A DNA stretch of 64,000 nucleotides from Paenibacillus sp. FSL W8-0426 (GTDB taxonomy: Bacteria; Bacillota; Bacilli; Paenibacillales; Paenibacillaceae), in assembly GCF_037969725.1 (NCBI RefSeq), contig NZ_CP150203.1:2434001-2498000 (forward strand). Direction: 5' to 3'. This document shows positions 41,595-50,515 of this stretch, piece after piece (position 1 is the stretch's first letter; every line of letters starts with the position of its first letter). A program made the position numbers and the translations under genes. The notes under the pieces are model-generated. The model did not search any database. It was not told the origin of the DNA and saw only the letters and a list, made by a program, of their open reading frames with translations.

Positions 41595-42458
41595 ATGCCG
41601 CGCATACTGAAAATCGGAGCTTCGCTGCAATACAATTACCGTTCCACCACGGCATATTTGCCGGTCGAAGACGGATTTCACTCGCATCCCCAATACGAGG
41701 TATACTATTTCCACGCAGGGGAGTGCACATACATTATCGGAGACCGCGTGTATGTTTTGGCGCCGGGCGATCTGGTGCTCATGCACGGCATGACGCTGCA
41801 TCGTCCGCATCCAATGCCGGATACGACCTATGAACGGACGACGCTGCATTTCGACCCATCCGTCATTCGCGGCAGCTTGCATCCGGATCGGGCCTTTGAG
41901 GTGCTTCAACCTTTTGAGGAACTCGGCAATTGCCGCCTGAACCTGCAAGGCGAAGAACGCACGGAATTTGAAGGGCTGTTGTTTGAATTTCATCGAATGT
42001 TGTCAGGTAAGGGCAGCTTCCGACAGGAACGATTGAACATTCGGCTCTGCGATCTGTTGTATTTTGTGGCCGACCTTTGCCGAAGCAGTCTGAAGGAGCA
42101 CCGTCCTTCTTCGGAAAAGGAAAAGCACGTCCAGCACATCCTGCGTTACATTGACATCCATTACATGGACGATATCGGCCTGGATGATCTGGCGGGCGAA
42201 TTGCATCTGTCCAAGCCTTATCTGGCAGGACTGTTCAAAGAGATGACGGGCAGCACCGTCTTCAAATACGTGTTCGATCGCCGCATCAATCAGGCAAAGC
42301 TGCTTTTTCAGCTTGACCCCGAAATTAGCGTTACGGAGGTAAGTCGTTTATCCGGCTTCAAACGGTTGTCCCATTTCAGCCGGATGTTCAAACAATCGGT
42401 GGGCTGCACGCCCGATCTGTACCGCACTCGCATCCAAGGCGGTCAAGATATGGCGTGA
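41595..42458 (+). CDS. AraC-family transcriptional regulator
   Basis: The 287-residue protein has an N-terminal cupin (HSHPQYEVYYFHAGECTYII, VYVLAPGDLVLMHGMTLHRP) that binds a sugar or other small ligand. A C-terminal AraC double helix-turn-helix (DDLAGELHLSKPYLAGLFKE, FDRRINQAKLLFQLDP, EVSRLSGFKRLSHFSRMFKQ) binds DNA. ATG 41595 follows AGGAGGTGTTCTGC. Its target is unknown; an operator was not seen. Confidence 0.88.
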   Translation: MPRILKIGASLQYNYRSTTAYLPVEDGFHSHPQYEVYYFHAGECTYIIGDRVYVLAPGDLVLMHGMTLHRPHPMPDTTYERTTLHFDPSVIRGSLHPDRAFEVLQPFEELGNCRLNLQGEERTEFEGLLFEFHRMLSGKGSFRQERLNIRLCDLLYFVADLCRSSLKEHRPSSEKEKHVQHILRYIDIHYMDDIGLDDLAGELHLSKPYLAGLFKEMTGSTVFKYVFDRRINQAKLLFQLDPEISVTEVSRLSGFKRLSHFSRMFKQSVGCTPDLYRTRIQGGQDMA

Positions 42459-42523
42459 TTTGCTGATCGGGACAAGGCGGACATCCGAACACGCAACATT
42501 AAATCGTAAAAGGAGGGAGCTCC

Positions 42524-43282
42524 GTGCCAACGGAATCATTGTACACCCGCGCATACCGGATCGGCTCAGCCGATTCGGATTACATGTCGCTCTATCGTCC
42601 ATCGGCGCTGCTCGAACATATGCAGTTGGCCGCAGACGGGGATCTCTCTTCCATGGGCATCACCGTGTCCGAAATGCTGGCGCAGGGTCTGGGCTGGATG
42701 CTGCTGACCACGGATCTGACGATACTTCGTCCGGCGCGGCTGGAGGAAGAGGTTTCGCTTCAGACTTGGCATAAAGGCAATAAAGGGGTGATGTGGCTGC
42801 GGGATTTTGTGTTGTCCGACAACCAGGAAAACGTCATTGCGGAAGCACGCACCACTTGGGCGCTGGTCGATTTGCAGAAACGAAAGCTGCTGCGTCCAAC
42901 GGCGCTGCCCTTCGAAGTTCGATCGCATCCCGCCCGATCGCTTGGCGACATTCCTGCGAAGGTATCATTGCCGGATTCTCTGCAAACATGGGAAGCCGAT
43001 CGATTTAAGGTTCGATATAGCAGCACGGACAGCAACGGTCATATGAACAATGCCCGTTATGCTGATCTTTGTTGCGATACGCTCACGACGGAAGAGCTGG
43101 AAACCGGAATCCGACGTTTGCAAATATCGTACCATCGCGAGGTGCGCATGCATGAACAAGTCGTCGTGGAACGAAGCGCCTTTGTGGATAACGGCATTTG
43201 GGTTCGAGGAATGGCTCCGGAAGATCGCGGTACGATTTTCGAAGCCCGACTGACCTTAAACGAAGCAGACACGAGTCGTTAA
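42524..43282 (+). CDS. Acyl-ACP thioesterase (FatA-like)
   Basis: The 252-residue protein has two hotdog domains: SADSDYMSLYRPSALLEHMQ with GWMLLTTDLTILRPARLEEE in the first, and RYSSTDSNGHMNNARYADLC in the second. The Asn-His-Asn-type motif in DSNGHMNN is typical of bacterial acyl-ACP thioesterases, which release free fatty acids from acyl carrier protein. GTG 42524 follows AGGAGGGAGCTCC. The AraC regulator lies 65 bases upstream in the same direction. Confidence 0.86.
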   Translation: MPTESLYTRAYRIGSADSDYMSLYRPSALLEHMQLAADGDLSSMGITVSEMLAQGLGWMLLTTDLTILRPARLEEEVSLQTWHKGNKGVMWLRDFVLSDNQENVIAEARTTWALVDLQKRKLLRPTALPFEVRSHPARSLGDIPAKVSLPDSLQTWEADRFKVRYSSTDSNGHMNNARYADLCCDTLTTEELETGIRRLQISYHREVRMHEQVVVERSAFVDNGIWVRGMAPEDRGTIFEARLTLNEADTSR

Positions 43283-43393
43283 TACCATTTGCCGGAACCG
43301 AGCCATTCGCATATGCGGATGGCTTATTTGCCGTGTTTAGATCGCGGAAAGAAAAGGTAAAGAATGGGTAACACTTTAGAGGAGGCGTTTCGC

Positions 43394-43633
43394 ATGAAGC
43401 ATGAACCATCGAAATTACGGCAGGAATCCCCGCAGCAGGCTAACCATGATAATCCCGAGCAGTTCCCGACGGAGGAACGACATATGCTGGACCGGTTCGA
43501 GGAGGAGCAGACGGTAGACCCAATCCCCCTTGAGGATCTGAACATGGAGCAGCAGGAGGAACAGGACAAGGACGCGACCAAGGCCAATTCGTCTACCGAA
43601 GAGAAATACCGCGCGGATTATCGCAAGCGATAA
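43394..43633 (+). CDS. Small acidic, glutamine-rich protein
   Basis: The 79-residue product (MKHEPSKLRQESPQQANHDN ... ERHMLDRFEEEQTVDPIPLE ... DLNMEQQEEQDKD) is charged and probably unstructured. No family is recognised. ATG 43394 follows GAGGAGGCGTTTCGC, a strong site. An in-frame ATG at 43364 lies further upstream. It may be a small conserved Paenibacillus protein. Confidence 0.55.
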   Translation: MKHEPSKLRQESPQQANHDNPEQFPTEERHMLDRFEEEQTVDPIPLEDLNMEQQEEQDKDATKANSSTEEKYRADYRKR

Positions 43634-43715
43634 TGGTTATAATCCAGAAGGTAATCCATTGAATGCAACTCGATGTAACATTGGATTTAAATCCAAGGTA
43701 AAATAATATAGCTTA

Positions 43716-43744
43716 TTGACTAACGTTCGTTACTATATTATAGT
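43716..43744 (+). promoter_or_regulatory. Promoter with operator-like inverted repeat for nitroreductase gene
   Basis: TTGACT (43716-43721) and TATAGT (43739-43744) are 17 bases apart, a good sigma-A promoter. TAACG-TT-CGTTA (43721-43732) is a perfect inverted repeat between and overlapping them, where a bound repressor would block RNA polymerase. The regulator is not obvious nearby. Confidence 0.55.
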
Positions 43745-43786
43745 TACCAAGAGAGCATAATGAAAATTTTGGGAGGCGAATGGAAA

Positions 43787-44386
43787 GTGACCACGTTTAT
43801 TGACGCTTTGAAAAAAAGAAGATCGTTTTATGGCATTAGCAAAGAATCCACCATTTCGGATGCACGAATTCAGGAAATCGTTGAAGAAGCCGTGAAATAC
43901 ACGCCAACTTCGTTCAACTCTCAGACGTCCCGCGCAGTTGTGCTGCTCGGTGAGCAGCATGATAAATTGTGGAACCATACGGAAGAAATTTTGCGCGAAG
44001 TAGTCGGCAACGAAGAAGCATTCCAATCGACTGCGGAGAAAATGGCCTCGTTCCGCGCAGGATACGGTACCGTACTGTACTTCGAGGACAACAATGTCAT
44101 CGCTCAGCTTCAACAAAACTTCGCCTCTTATGCGGACAATTTTCCGATTTGGGCGAACCAATCCAACGGCATGCTTCAACTGGTGATCTGGACGGCGTTG
44201 GAAGAAGAAGGACTCGGCGCCAGCTTGCAGCACTACAACCCGCTGATCGACGAAAAGGTTAAACAAGAATGGAACATTCCGGAGCATTGGAGACTGATCG
44301 CGCAAATGCCGTTTGGCAAACCGACAGCTACCCCTGGCGATAAAGAGTTCCAACCGATCGAAGAGCGCGTAAAAGTATACAACTAA
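43787..44386 (+). CDS. Nitroreductase-family protein (YdgI/Frm2-like)
   Basis: The 199-residue protein begins VTTFIDALKKRRSFYGISKE with the FMN phosphate-binding RRSFYG. It has PTSFNSQTSRAVVLLGEQHD (flavin site) and ALEEEGLGASLQHYNPL near the end, typical of the short, Frm2/YdgI-type nitroreductases that reduce nitroaromatics or quinones with NAD(P)H. GTG 43787 follows GGGAGGCGAATGGAAA; ATG 43760 lies upstream of that site. The promoter above carries a repressor-like palindrome. Confidence 0.88.
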   Translation: MTTFIDALKKRRSFYGISKESTISDARIQEIVEEAVKYTPTSFNSQTSRAVVLLGEQHDKLWNHTEEILREVVGNEEAFQSTAEKMASFRAGYGTVLYFEDNNVIAQLQQNFASYADNFPIWANQSNGMLQLVIWTALEEEGLGASLQHYNPLIDEKVKQEWNIPEHWRLIAQMPFGKPTATPGDKEFQPIEERVKVYN

Positions 44387-44515
44387 GCCACGGATGAAGC
44401 CGCTAACGGCTTTGGCGCGGATTTGAATCATTACCAACATTTACACACATACGGCCTCGCTTCAATCTGATACGATGATACAAGATCGTAAACCATTGAA
44501 GCGAGGCTTTTGCAT

Positions 44516-46156
44516 GTGAACGAACAACCGATAAAGCAAGTCCGGCGATGGACCCGGACGGCGATAGCCCTGCTGGGCGTATTTTCCATGTCCATATCCA
44601 CTTTTACGGGTTGGGCACCGAGCGTGCAAGCTGCGGCTGCCAAGACCTTTTTTACGGATACTGCCAACAGCTATGCGAAGGAAGCGATCGATTTGCTCGT
44701 AAGCGAAGGCATTGCGACAGGCACATCCAGCACGCGTTTTGAACCGAAAAAAGCGGTCAGCCGCGCGGAGTTTGCCGCATTTGCAGTTCGCTTGCTCGGG
44801 TTGGAGCCCGTGAGCAACGACATTAACCCTTACAGCGATATCAGCAAAAGCGCATGGTACTACGGCAGCGTGGCCGCCATGACGAATTTGTCCATATTGG
44901 AAGGAAAAGGACAAGGGACTTTTCAGCCCGGTGCTTCCATTACCCGCGAAGAAGCGGCGGCATTGCTGTCCAGAATGCTTAAACGGCAGTCCACGTCCAG
45001 CGCTTCGCTGAATGCGCTATACAAGGATGCTGCGAGCATTTCCGATTGGGCGCGGCCCTATGTGCAAAATGTTTATGTGCTGGGATTGATGCAAGGCAGC
45101 GACGGCTTGTTCCGTCCGAAGGACAAGGTTACCAGGGAAGAGGCGGCGATGATGCTGTCCGCCGTATTGCAGAAGCCGGTGTGGTACAGCCAATTGAAGG
45201 GTACCGTCTCGGAGGGCATTCAATTGGGGTGGCAATATGATTCCACAACGTCCGAATTCAAGCAGCAAGTCGCCCGATCTCCCGTCAACACGCTGGTTCC
45301 GCGATGGTTTTTCCTGAATGGCAGCATGCAGCTGACCAATCAGACGGATTCCTCGCTTTTGAATTGGGCAGAGGCAACGGGACGCCAGGTATGGCCGCTG
45401 CTCGGCAACCGTTCGAATGCAGCGTTAACCCATCAGATGCTGTCCAGCGCGACCAACCGGAATTTCGTGATTTCCCAAATTACGGCGTACGTGAAACAAT
45501 ACGGTTTGGAAGGCATCAACGTTGATTTTGAAAATGTGCTGCCCGAAGACCGTGCCAACATGACCGTATTTATTACTGCGTTAACCGCTTCGCTGCACGC
45601 GGCAGGAGCTGTCGTTTCTGTTGACGTTTCCCCTGACCTGGGCACGGATTGGACAGAAGCTTTCGATTATGCCGCTTTGGGCGAAGTCGCCGATTACATG
45701 ATCCTGATGGGTTATGAAGAGCATTGGAACGGTTCTCCCAACGCTGGCTCCGTGGCCTCGCTGTCCTGGCTCGAACAGGCATTGGACACGATGCTTTCGC
45801 AGATGGACAGCGCCAAAATCATTGTGGCATTGCCGCTTTATACGCGAGATTGGTCACTGCTTACGCCTGCCACGGGTTCATGGGACATCACGCTTGGCGA
45901 ACAAGGTAGCAGGTCGCGTACCGCAGGCACGACGAAACATTGGGATGACGACGTTTGGCAATATGTGCTCAAATATGTCGCAAACGGCACGTCCAGGGCG
46001 ATCTGGGCGGAAGAGGCGCGTTCCCTTTCGGTCAAAACCGGCATGATCAGCGAGCGCGGCATTGCGGGTTTGGCGTATTGGTACATGGGCGGGGAAACCG
46101 AGGATGTATGGAAGGCCATCTCCAATGCAATTCGCTTCGAATCCTATCGGTTCTAA
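44516..46156 (+). CDS. S-layer-anchored glycoside hydrolase, GH18/YaaH-like
   Basis: The 546-residue product has a signal peptide (basic KQVRRWTRTA, then ALLGVFSMSISTF, cleavage near VQAAA). Three SLH domains follow (YAKEAIDLLVSEGIATG, YYGSVAAMTNLSILEGK, YVQNVYVLGLMQGSDG starts), which bind pyruvylated wall polymers. The C-terminal half is a GH18-like barrel with GLEGINVDFENV (D-x-x-D-x-E-like) and YMILMGYEEHWNGS, as in spore-coat YaaH-type and chitinase-like enzymes. It likely cuts cell-wall or chitin-type GlcNAc polymers at the surface. GTG 44516 or TTG 44510 can start. Confidence 0.87.
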   Translation: MNEQPIKQVRRWTRTAIALLGVFSMSISTFTGWAPSVQAAAAKTFFTDTANSYAKEAIDLLVSEGIATGTSSTRFEPKKAVSRAEFAAFAVRLLGLEPVSNDINPYSDISKSAWYYGSVAAMTNLSILEGKGQGTFQPGASITREEAAALLSRMLKRQSTSSASLNALYKDAASISDWARPYVQNVYVLGLMQGSDGLFRPKDKVTREEAAMMLSAVLQKPVWYSQLKGTVSEGIQLGWQYDSTTSEFKQQVARSPVNTLVPRWFFLNGSMQLTNQTDSSLLNWAEATGRQVWPLLGNRSNAALTHQMLSSATNRNFVISQITAYVKQYGLEGINVDFENVLPEDRANMTVFITALTASLHAAGAVVSVDVSPDLGTDWTEAFDYAALGEVADYMILMGYEEHWNGSPNAGSVASLSWLEQALDTMLSQMDSAKIIVALPLYTRDWSLLTPATGSWDITLGEQGSRSRTAGTTKHWDDDVWQYVLKYVANGTSRAIWAEEARSLSVKTGMISERGIAGLAYWYMGGETEDVWKAISNAIRFESYRF

Positions 46157-46279
46157 TCCATATTCATTCATAAAAGCGATGAAGCAACCTGAACGAACCT
46201 TGAATCATCGGGGCGTTTGGGTTGTTTTCGTTTGGTGTAAAATATATAACAGCGTGCAGAGTGATTGGAGGAGAGAATC

Positions 46280-47248
46280 ATGCGGGATGCGGATTGCATC
46301 ATCGTGGGTGGCGGCATTGCAGGATTGCAGGCAGCCATACAATTGGGACGGTACAGCGTCCATAAAGTGTTGGTCGTGGATGACGGCCAAGGGCGTTCAT
46401 CGCGCTGCCGTTCTTATCATAACATCATTGGTTTTCCCGAAGGTGTCTCGGGCGCCGAATTAAGAGCCAAAGGCAGAATGCAGGCGGAACGGACAGGCGT
46501 TCTTTTCGAACAGGACCGCATTGTCCGCGCCGAACGGCGAGGGGAACGGATATGGCTTGCAGGTTCTGCGGGACGCCAATACACGGCCTCTGCCGTGCTG
46601 CTTGCCACAGGCCTTTCGGACCGGATACCCGACATTTCCGGAATCACGGCCACGCTGGGCAAGTCGGTGTATGTCTGCCCGGACTGCGACGGATACGAAA
46701 TACAGAACCGCCGAACGATTCTGATGGGATCCGGGGAGCCCGGGGCGAGCATGGCGTTGACGCTCATTGAGCGTACGCGCGAGCTGATGTATATTAACCA
46801 TGAACAGCTGCCGATCTCCGCTGAATTGCATCGGAGCATGAAGCAGGCTGGCGTTCGATACCTGGAGGCTGCGGTAAAGGAGGTTCGGCATGCGGGAGAT
46901 GGATGGATTCAAGGCGTGGTGACGGAGGACGGGCAGCATTTTGACGCAGAGCGCGGTTTTGTCGCCTTCGGCGGCAATCAGGTTCACTCCGGTCTGGCCC
47001 GCCAATTGGGTGCGAAAATCGCGGACAACGATCATGTCCATGCTGACCCGAGGAGCATGCAAGCTGCGCCGCAGGTGTGGATTGCAGGGGACCTCGGCAT
47101 CCATGCGGAACAGGCTACCGTTGCGATGGGCGAAGGCGCCATTGCAGCCATCTGGATTCACAAAGCGTTGAAGCAGCTGCGGCAGCAGGAGCAGCAGGAG
47201 CTCCAGTCGAAAATGGCGGATGTCCCGGCACGCGCAAAATTCGATTGA
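46280..47248 (+). CDS. Thioredoxin-reductase-like FAD/NAD(P) oxidoreductase
   Basis: The 322-residue protein begins with the FAD-binding ADCIIVGGGIAGLQAAIQLG, has the redox CPDCDGYE loop (C-x-x-C) in mid-protein, a nucleotide-binding ILMGSGEPGASM and a C-terminal VWIAGDLGIHAEQATVAMGE. This is the thioredoxin reductase fold. The substrate-specific parts differ from TrxB, so it may be a thioredoxin-like or other disulfide reductase. ATG 46280 follows TGGAGGAGAGAATC. A terminator follows. Confidence 0.85.
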   Translation: MRDADCIIVGGGIAGLQAAIQLGRYSVHKVLVVDDGQGRSSRCRSYHNIIGFPEGVSGAELRAKGRMQAERTGVLFEQDRIVRAERRGERIWLAGSAGRQYTASAVLLATGLSDRIPDISGITATLGKSVYVCPDCDGYEIQNRRTILMGSGEPGASMALTLIERTRELMYINHEQLPISAELHRSMKQAGVRYLEAAVKEVRHAGDGWIQGVVTEDGQHFDAERGFVAFGGNQVHSGLARQLGAKIADNDHVHADPRSMQAAPQVWIAGDLGIHAEQATVAMGEGAIAAIWIHKALKQLRQQEQQELQSKMADVPARAKFD

Positions 47249-47298
47249 CAAGCGGCGAGGGTTTCCGGGTACAGCGTTCGTGACATTGAACATTAAAT

Positions 47299-47327
47299 AG
47301 GATGGGTGCGAAACCCATCCTTTTTTA
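47299..47327 (+). terminator. Rho-independent terminator
   Basis: AGGATGGGT (47299-47307) pairs with ACCCATCCT (47313-47321), then TTTTTT. Ends the flavoprotein transcript. Confidence 0.85.
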
Positions 47328-47364
47328 CGATTTGTTAGACACGCAGCAGTTACAAAGAATGAAA

Positions 47365-47922
47365 TTACGGTATTTGTCCGGCTGCGATATATTTATCTTT
47401 TGTAGCGTTCCATGTGTATGTGGCTGCCGCCAAATTCCATCCGCCCTCGGGCAGGTACTTTTTCCAGGATTGCTTGATCTTCCCGTCTTTTTGGATAGCA
47501 ACCCCTTGATCTCCCATCACAGAGAGCTTTTTCTGCAAGGTGCCATTTTTATATTTATAGGCGTACAGTTGCGTGTTAGACGGAAAGTAACCAAATGTAA
47601 CGGCTACATGTTTTTCTTTTTTAGAAGCTTGATAGATATGTATACTCGGGGATTCAAATTCTTCGTCACCAACAATACCGGTATCGATTAGCACGACCGT
47701 TCCCTTGGCGTTGACGAGATAAAAGTTGCCGGATGCCGTCAGCATAAAATGCTCTTTTTTATTGTCCCCGTTCAAATCTGCGGATTTTAACAGGGTCACT
47801 GTTTCACTAGGATATTTCTTTTTCAGTAACGCTTTTGGATCCGTGGCCGCTTCTGCATTCAATGGTGCGAGTGTCAGCCATGCAACGAGGATGGTACAAC
47901 ATAGAACGATCATTTTTCTCAA
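47365..47922 (-). CDS. Secreted hypothetical protein with EF-hand/VCBS-like loop
   Basis: The 185-residue product has a signal peptide (MRKMIVLCCTILVAWLTLAP, cleavage near NAEA-ATD). The mature part is beta-rich with SADLNGDNKKEHFMLTASGN, a D-x-N-x-D calcium-loop repeat unit. Sequence suggests a single-blade propeller-like extracellular protein. The start ATG follows AGGAAGGAAGAGTATCTTG. It is convergent with the oxidoreductase, across the terminator. Role unknown. Confidence 0.7.
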   Translation of the reverse strand: MRKMIVLCCTILVAWLTLAPLNAEAATDPKALLKKKYPSETVTLLKSADLNGDNKKEHFMLTASGNFYLVNAKGTVVLIDTGIVGDEEFESPSIHIYQASKKEKHVAVTFGYFPSNTQLYAYKYKNGTLQKKLSVMGDQGVAIQKDGKIKQSWKKYLPEGGWNLAAATYTWNATKDKYIAAGQIP

Positions 47923-48027
47923 GATACTCTTCCTTCCTGTTTATCATCTTCGAACATTCTATCAGAACGATGGCGTTTTATCCATTTCAATTGAATGTCT
48001 AACCGATCGTCATGCAAAAGCTAAAAC

Positions 48028-48058
48028 CAAAAAGCCCTCCCCATTCGGAGGGAAGGCG
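48028..48058 (-). terminator. Terminator for the small acidic gene
   Basis: Read on the minus strand, CCTTCCCTCC and GGGGAGGG form a stem closed by CGAAT and end in CTTTTTGG. It lies about 40 bases after the stop of the gene at 48099. Confidence 0.65.
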
Positions 48059-48098
48059 ACATTAATAGATTTTTATATACGTGTTACCGTAATTATAC

Positions 48099-48284
48099 TT
48101 ATTGTTTTTCTTTGGAATGGCCTTTTTTACGGTTTGCTCCCGAGATGTTGTCCATAATCTCTCCAACCGCATCCTCGATCATATCCGTAGGTCCCGGATT
48201 GTAGTCGTCAGGGTCGGACATCTCGTTGACATTAGGCTTCAGCTCCCATTCGTGCTTGTTATGTTCTTTTTCATGGTTGCTCAC
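48099..48284 (-). CDS. Small hydrophilic protein
   Basis: The 61-residue product (SNHEKEHNKHEWELKPNVNE ... GPTDMIEDAVGEIMDNISGA ... NRKKGHSKEKQ) is highly charged and soluble, without cysteine after the start used. GTG 48284 follows GAGGGGATGCATA, giving a better ribosome site than the in-frame ATG at 48302. No known family. Confidence 0.55.
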   Translation of the reverse strand: MSNHEKEHNKHEWELKPNVNEMSDPDDYNPGPTDMIEDAVGEIMDNISGANRKKGHSKEKQ

Positions 48285-48412
48285 TATGCATCCCCTCCTC
48301 ATTTTGGTTAATCTAGGTATTCCTTAACATCTCCAGCCGTTGTAATCTATATGTATAAACATTAACCATGGTTGTTGCTTTGAAACGTTGGGAAAAGGGA
48401 GGAGGGGACGCC

Positions 48413-49855
48413 CTGAAGAAAACGATCGCCCTTTTGCTGCTCGTATTCCTGTGCGTTTGGACCTATTGGCGGACAGATGGCGATGATCAAAATCCGTTTC
48501 TCATTACGGACTATAGCCGCCTGCATCCTGTCAAAGTGGAACGCGTTGTGTCAGGACGGGAGGAGCAGCAGTTGATCCAACTCGTCCGCGAAGCGAAGGA
48601 ACGGAATTTGACGATATCCATTGCAGGGCAGCGTCATAGCCAAGGAGGGCACACCTATTACGAGGACGGCATCGTCATTGACATGTCCGCATACAATAAA
48701 GTGTTGGAGGTTGATCCCGAGGCCCGCACCATTCGCGTTCAAGCCGGAGCTACCTGGGCAGACGTTCAGCAGGCCATTCATCCGTACGGCCTTTCGGTCA
48801 AGAACATGCAGTCGCAAAACATTTTTACCGTCGGTGGCTCAATCAGCGTGAATGCGCATGGGCGCGATCTCCGTAACGGGTCGTTGATTCAGAGCGTGCA
48901 ATCTTTTCGGCTGCTTACGGCGGATGGCCGGGTCAGGGATGTCAGCCGAGCCAATAACGCCGAGTTGTTTCCGCTGGCGCTGGGAGGGTACGGTTTGTTT
49001 GGCCTGATCCTCGATGTGACCTTAAGCCTGACTGATGATGAGGTTCTACAATTGACGACGGACCGTTTGCAGGCCGAAGAATACCCCGATTATTTCCGTC
49101 GCCAAGTGCTGGGGGACGAGCGTGTACGTTTGCATTTGGCCAGATTGTCGTTGCAGCCAGGTGAAGGATATTTCAGCGAGATGTATGCTCTCAATTACGT
49201 TACCGATCCTGAAGCGGACTTGAACGATTATCGTCGCCTTGAAGGCCGCGAGCAAGGGGTGCTTCCTGCCAAAATTCTGTTTAACCTGAATCGCGAATTT
49301 GCATGGGGACGGGCCTGGTTCTGGCCGCTGCAGCAGCGGTATTTCGAAGCGCAGGAAGGCAAGCGGTTAAGCCGAAACAATGCGATGGCTTCCGAATCGG
49401 CGTTTATGGAATACCATCAGCCAGGGGAGAATGATCTGCTGCAGGAATATTTCATCCCTGTAGATGCTTTTCCGGCATTTGTGCGGGAGATGGGGGAGAT
49501 CGTTGCAGGAGAAAACCTGGATTTGCTGAACGTCACGGTACGTTACGTTGGAAAAGATGACGAAGCTGTGCTGTCCTACGCGACCGAAGACATGTTCGGA
49601 CTCGTATGCCTTTTCCATGCCTCGCTTTCGAAGGAGGAGCAGGACCGCTTTCAATCAGGTCTTCGGAAAATCATTGATGCGGCAATCCGGCATGATGGCA
49701 CATATTATTTGCCTTATTATGCTTACCCGTCATCATCCCAATTTAGGCGAGCCTATACGCGGAGCGGCGAATTTTTTGCGGCCAAGGACCGATATGATCC
49801 GCAGCATGTGTTTATGAATTATTTTATGGAACAGTACGGAGGAGAACACCAATGA
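48413..49855 (+). CDS. FAD-linked oxidase, YitY/L-gulonolactone-oxidase-like
   Basis: The 480-residue protein has one N-terminal membrane segment (TIALLLLVFLCVWTYW), the PCMH/FAD_binding_4 domain (TISIAGQRHSQGGHTYYEDG, RVQAGATWADVQQAIHPYGL, VGGSISVNAHGRDL) and a C-terminal ALO-type domain ending YDPQHVFMNYFMEQYG. Such enzymes oxidise an aldonolactone or alcohol, with FAD bound at the outer or inner face. GGGAGGAGG sits 7 bases before CTG 48413, so the start may be the rare CTG; in-frame ATG 48368 and TTG 48383 lack a ribosome site. It overlaps the next gene by 4 bases. Confidence 0.83.
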   Translation: MKKTIALLLLVFLCVWTYWRTDGDDQNPFLITDYSRLHPVKVERVVSGREEQQLIQLVREAKERNLTISIAGQRHSQGGHTYYEDGIVIDMSAYNKVLEVDPEARTIRVQAGATWADVQQAIHPYGLSVKNMQSQNIFTVGGSISVNAHGRDLRNGSLIQSVQSFRLLTADGRVRDVSRANNAELFPLALGGYGLFGLILDVTLSLTDDEVLQLTTDRLQAEEYPDYFRRQVLGDERVRLHLARLSLQPGEGYFSEMYALNYVTDPEADLNDYRRLEGREQGVLPAKILFNLNREFAWGRAWFWPLQQRYFEAQEGKRLSRNNAMASESAFMEYHQPGENDLLQEYFIPVDAFPAFVREMGEIVAGENLDLLNVTVRYVGKDDEAVLSYATEDMFGLVCLFHASLSKEEQDRFQSGLRKIIDAAIRHDGTYYLPYYAYPSSSQFRRAYTRSGEFFAAKDRYDPQHVFMNYFMEQYGGEHQ

Positions 49856-50394
49856 ACAATATCAGATGGCTGGTCCGTTCGCAGAGCATCGTCACGCTGG
49901 CGTCCGGCATGATCTATCCCTATTATCTCCTCTTTCTCAAAAATCTCGGCAACAGCTACTCCAAGTACGGATTGGCTTTTGCCGTGTTTACGATCAGTTC
50001 GGCTGCCGCTTCGCAGTGGCTCGCTCCGCGAATGGATCGACAGGCCAGGCAGATGCTGGCGGTCAGTGCCTTCGGCATGGCCGCAGCGATGCTTGCATTT
50101 CCTTGGGTAGGCTCGTATATTTGGGTATTGTTGCTTCAGATGTTGATGGGGCTGTGCAATGCCATGCAGCGCATGAGCGAGCGGGTACTGCTCGCGGACT
50201 ACACGGAACCGGGTCGACGGGGGCACGCTGTAGGACATTATCACTTTTGGACCGCGGCCGCTTCGGGATTTGCCGTTATTCTGGGAGGTATGCTCATTGA
50301 TTGGCTGACGATTGATGTTTTGTTTTATCTGAGCGCTCTTTTGTATGTGATGTCCGGCATAGCGGTATGGCGCGCAAGCCAACCATCCGTGTAA
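49852..50394 (+). CDS. Half-size MFS transporter (YitZ-like)
   Basis: The 180-residue product has six hydrophobic segments (SIVTLASGMIYPYYLLFL, LAFAVFTISSAAASQWL, MLAVSAFGMAAAMLAF, YIWVLLLQMLMGLC, TAAASGFAVILGGMLI, VLFYLSALLYVMSGIAVW) and ends there, about half of a normal MFS protein. The typical MFS loop motif after helix 2 is APRMDRQARQ. The start overlaps the oxidase stop (ATGA), so the two are translated together. A similar oxidase plus short transporter pair is known in Bacillus subtilis (yitY-yitZ), arguing that the short form is real. Cargo unknown. Confidence 0.72.
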   Translation: MNNIRWLVRSQSIVTLASGMIYPYYLLFLKNLGNSYSKYGLAFAVFTISSAAASQWLAPRMDRQARQMLAVSAFGMAAAMLAFPWVGSYIWVLLLQMLMGLCNAMQRMSERVLLADYTEPGRRGHAVGHYHFWTAAASGFAVILGGMLIDWLTIDVLFYLSALLYVMSGIAVWRASQPSV

Positions 50395-50515
50395 ATAAAT
50401 GGGCAAAATTCGAAATCGCCTGATCGAACCAAAGCTTTCTGATTAATCTTCGCCAAGACGTTTATATTAACGGTATGGGCAAGACCAAATCCGACAAGCT
50501 TAGGAGGAATCAACC

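Noticed and set aside
43760..43786. ATG 43760 as nitroreductase start
   Set aside because: The ribosome site GGGAGG lies after this ATG; GTG 43787 has the spacing and the family start VTTFIDALKKRRS.
49852..50394. MFS gene as a truncated pseudogene
   Set aside because: It is half-size but has a coupled start, six clean helices and a similar pair in Bacillus, so it is kept as an intact gene.
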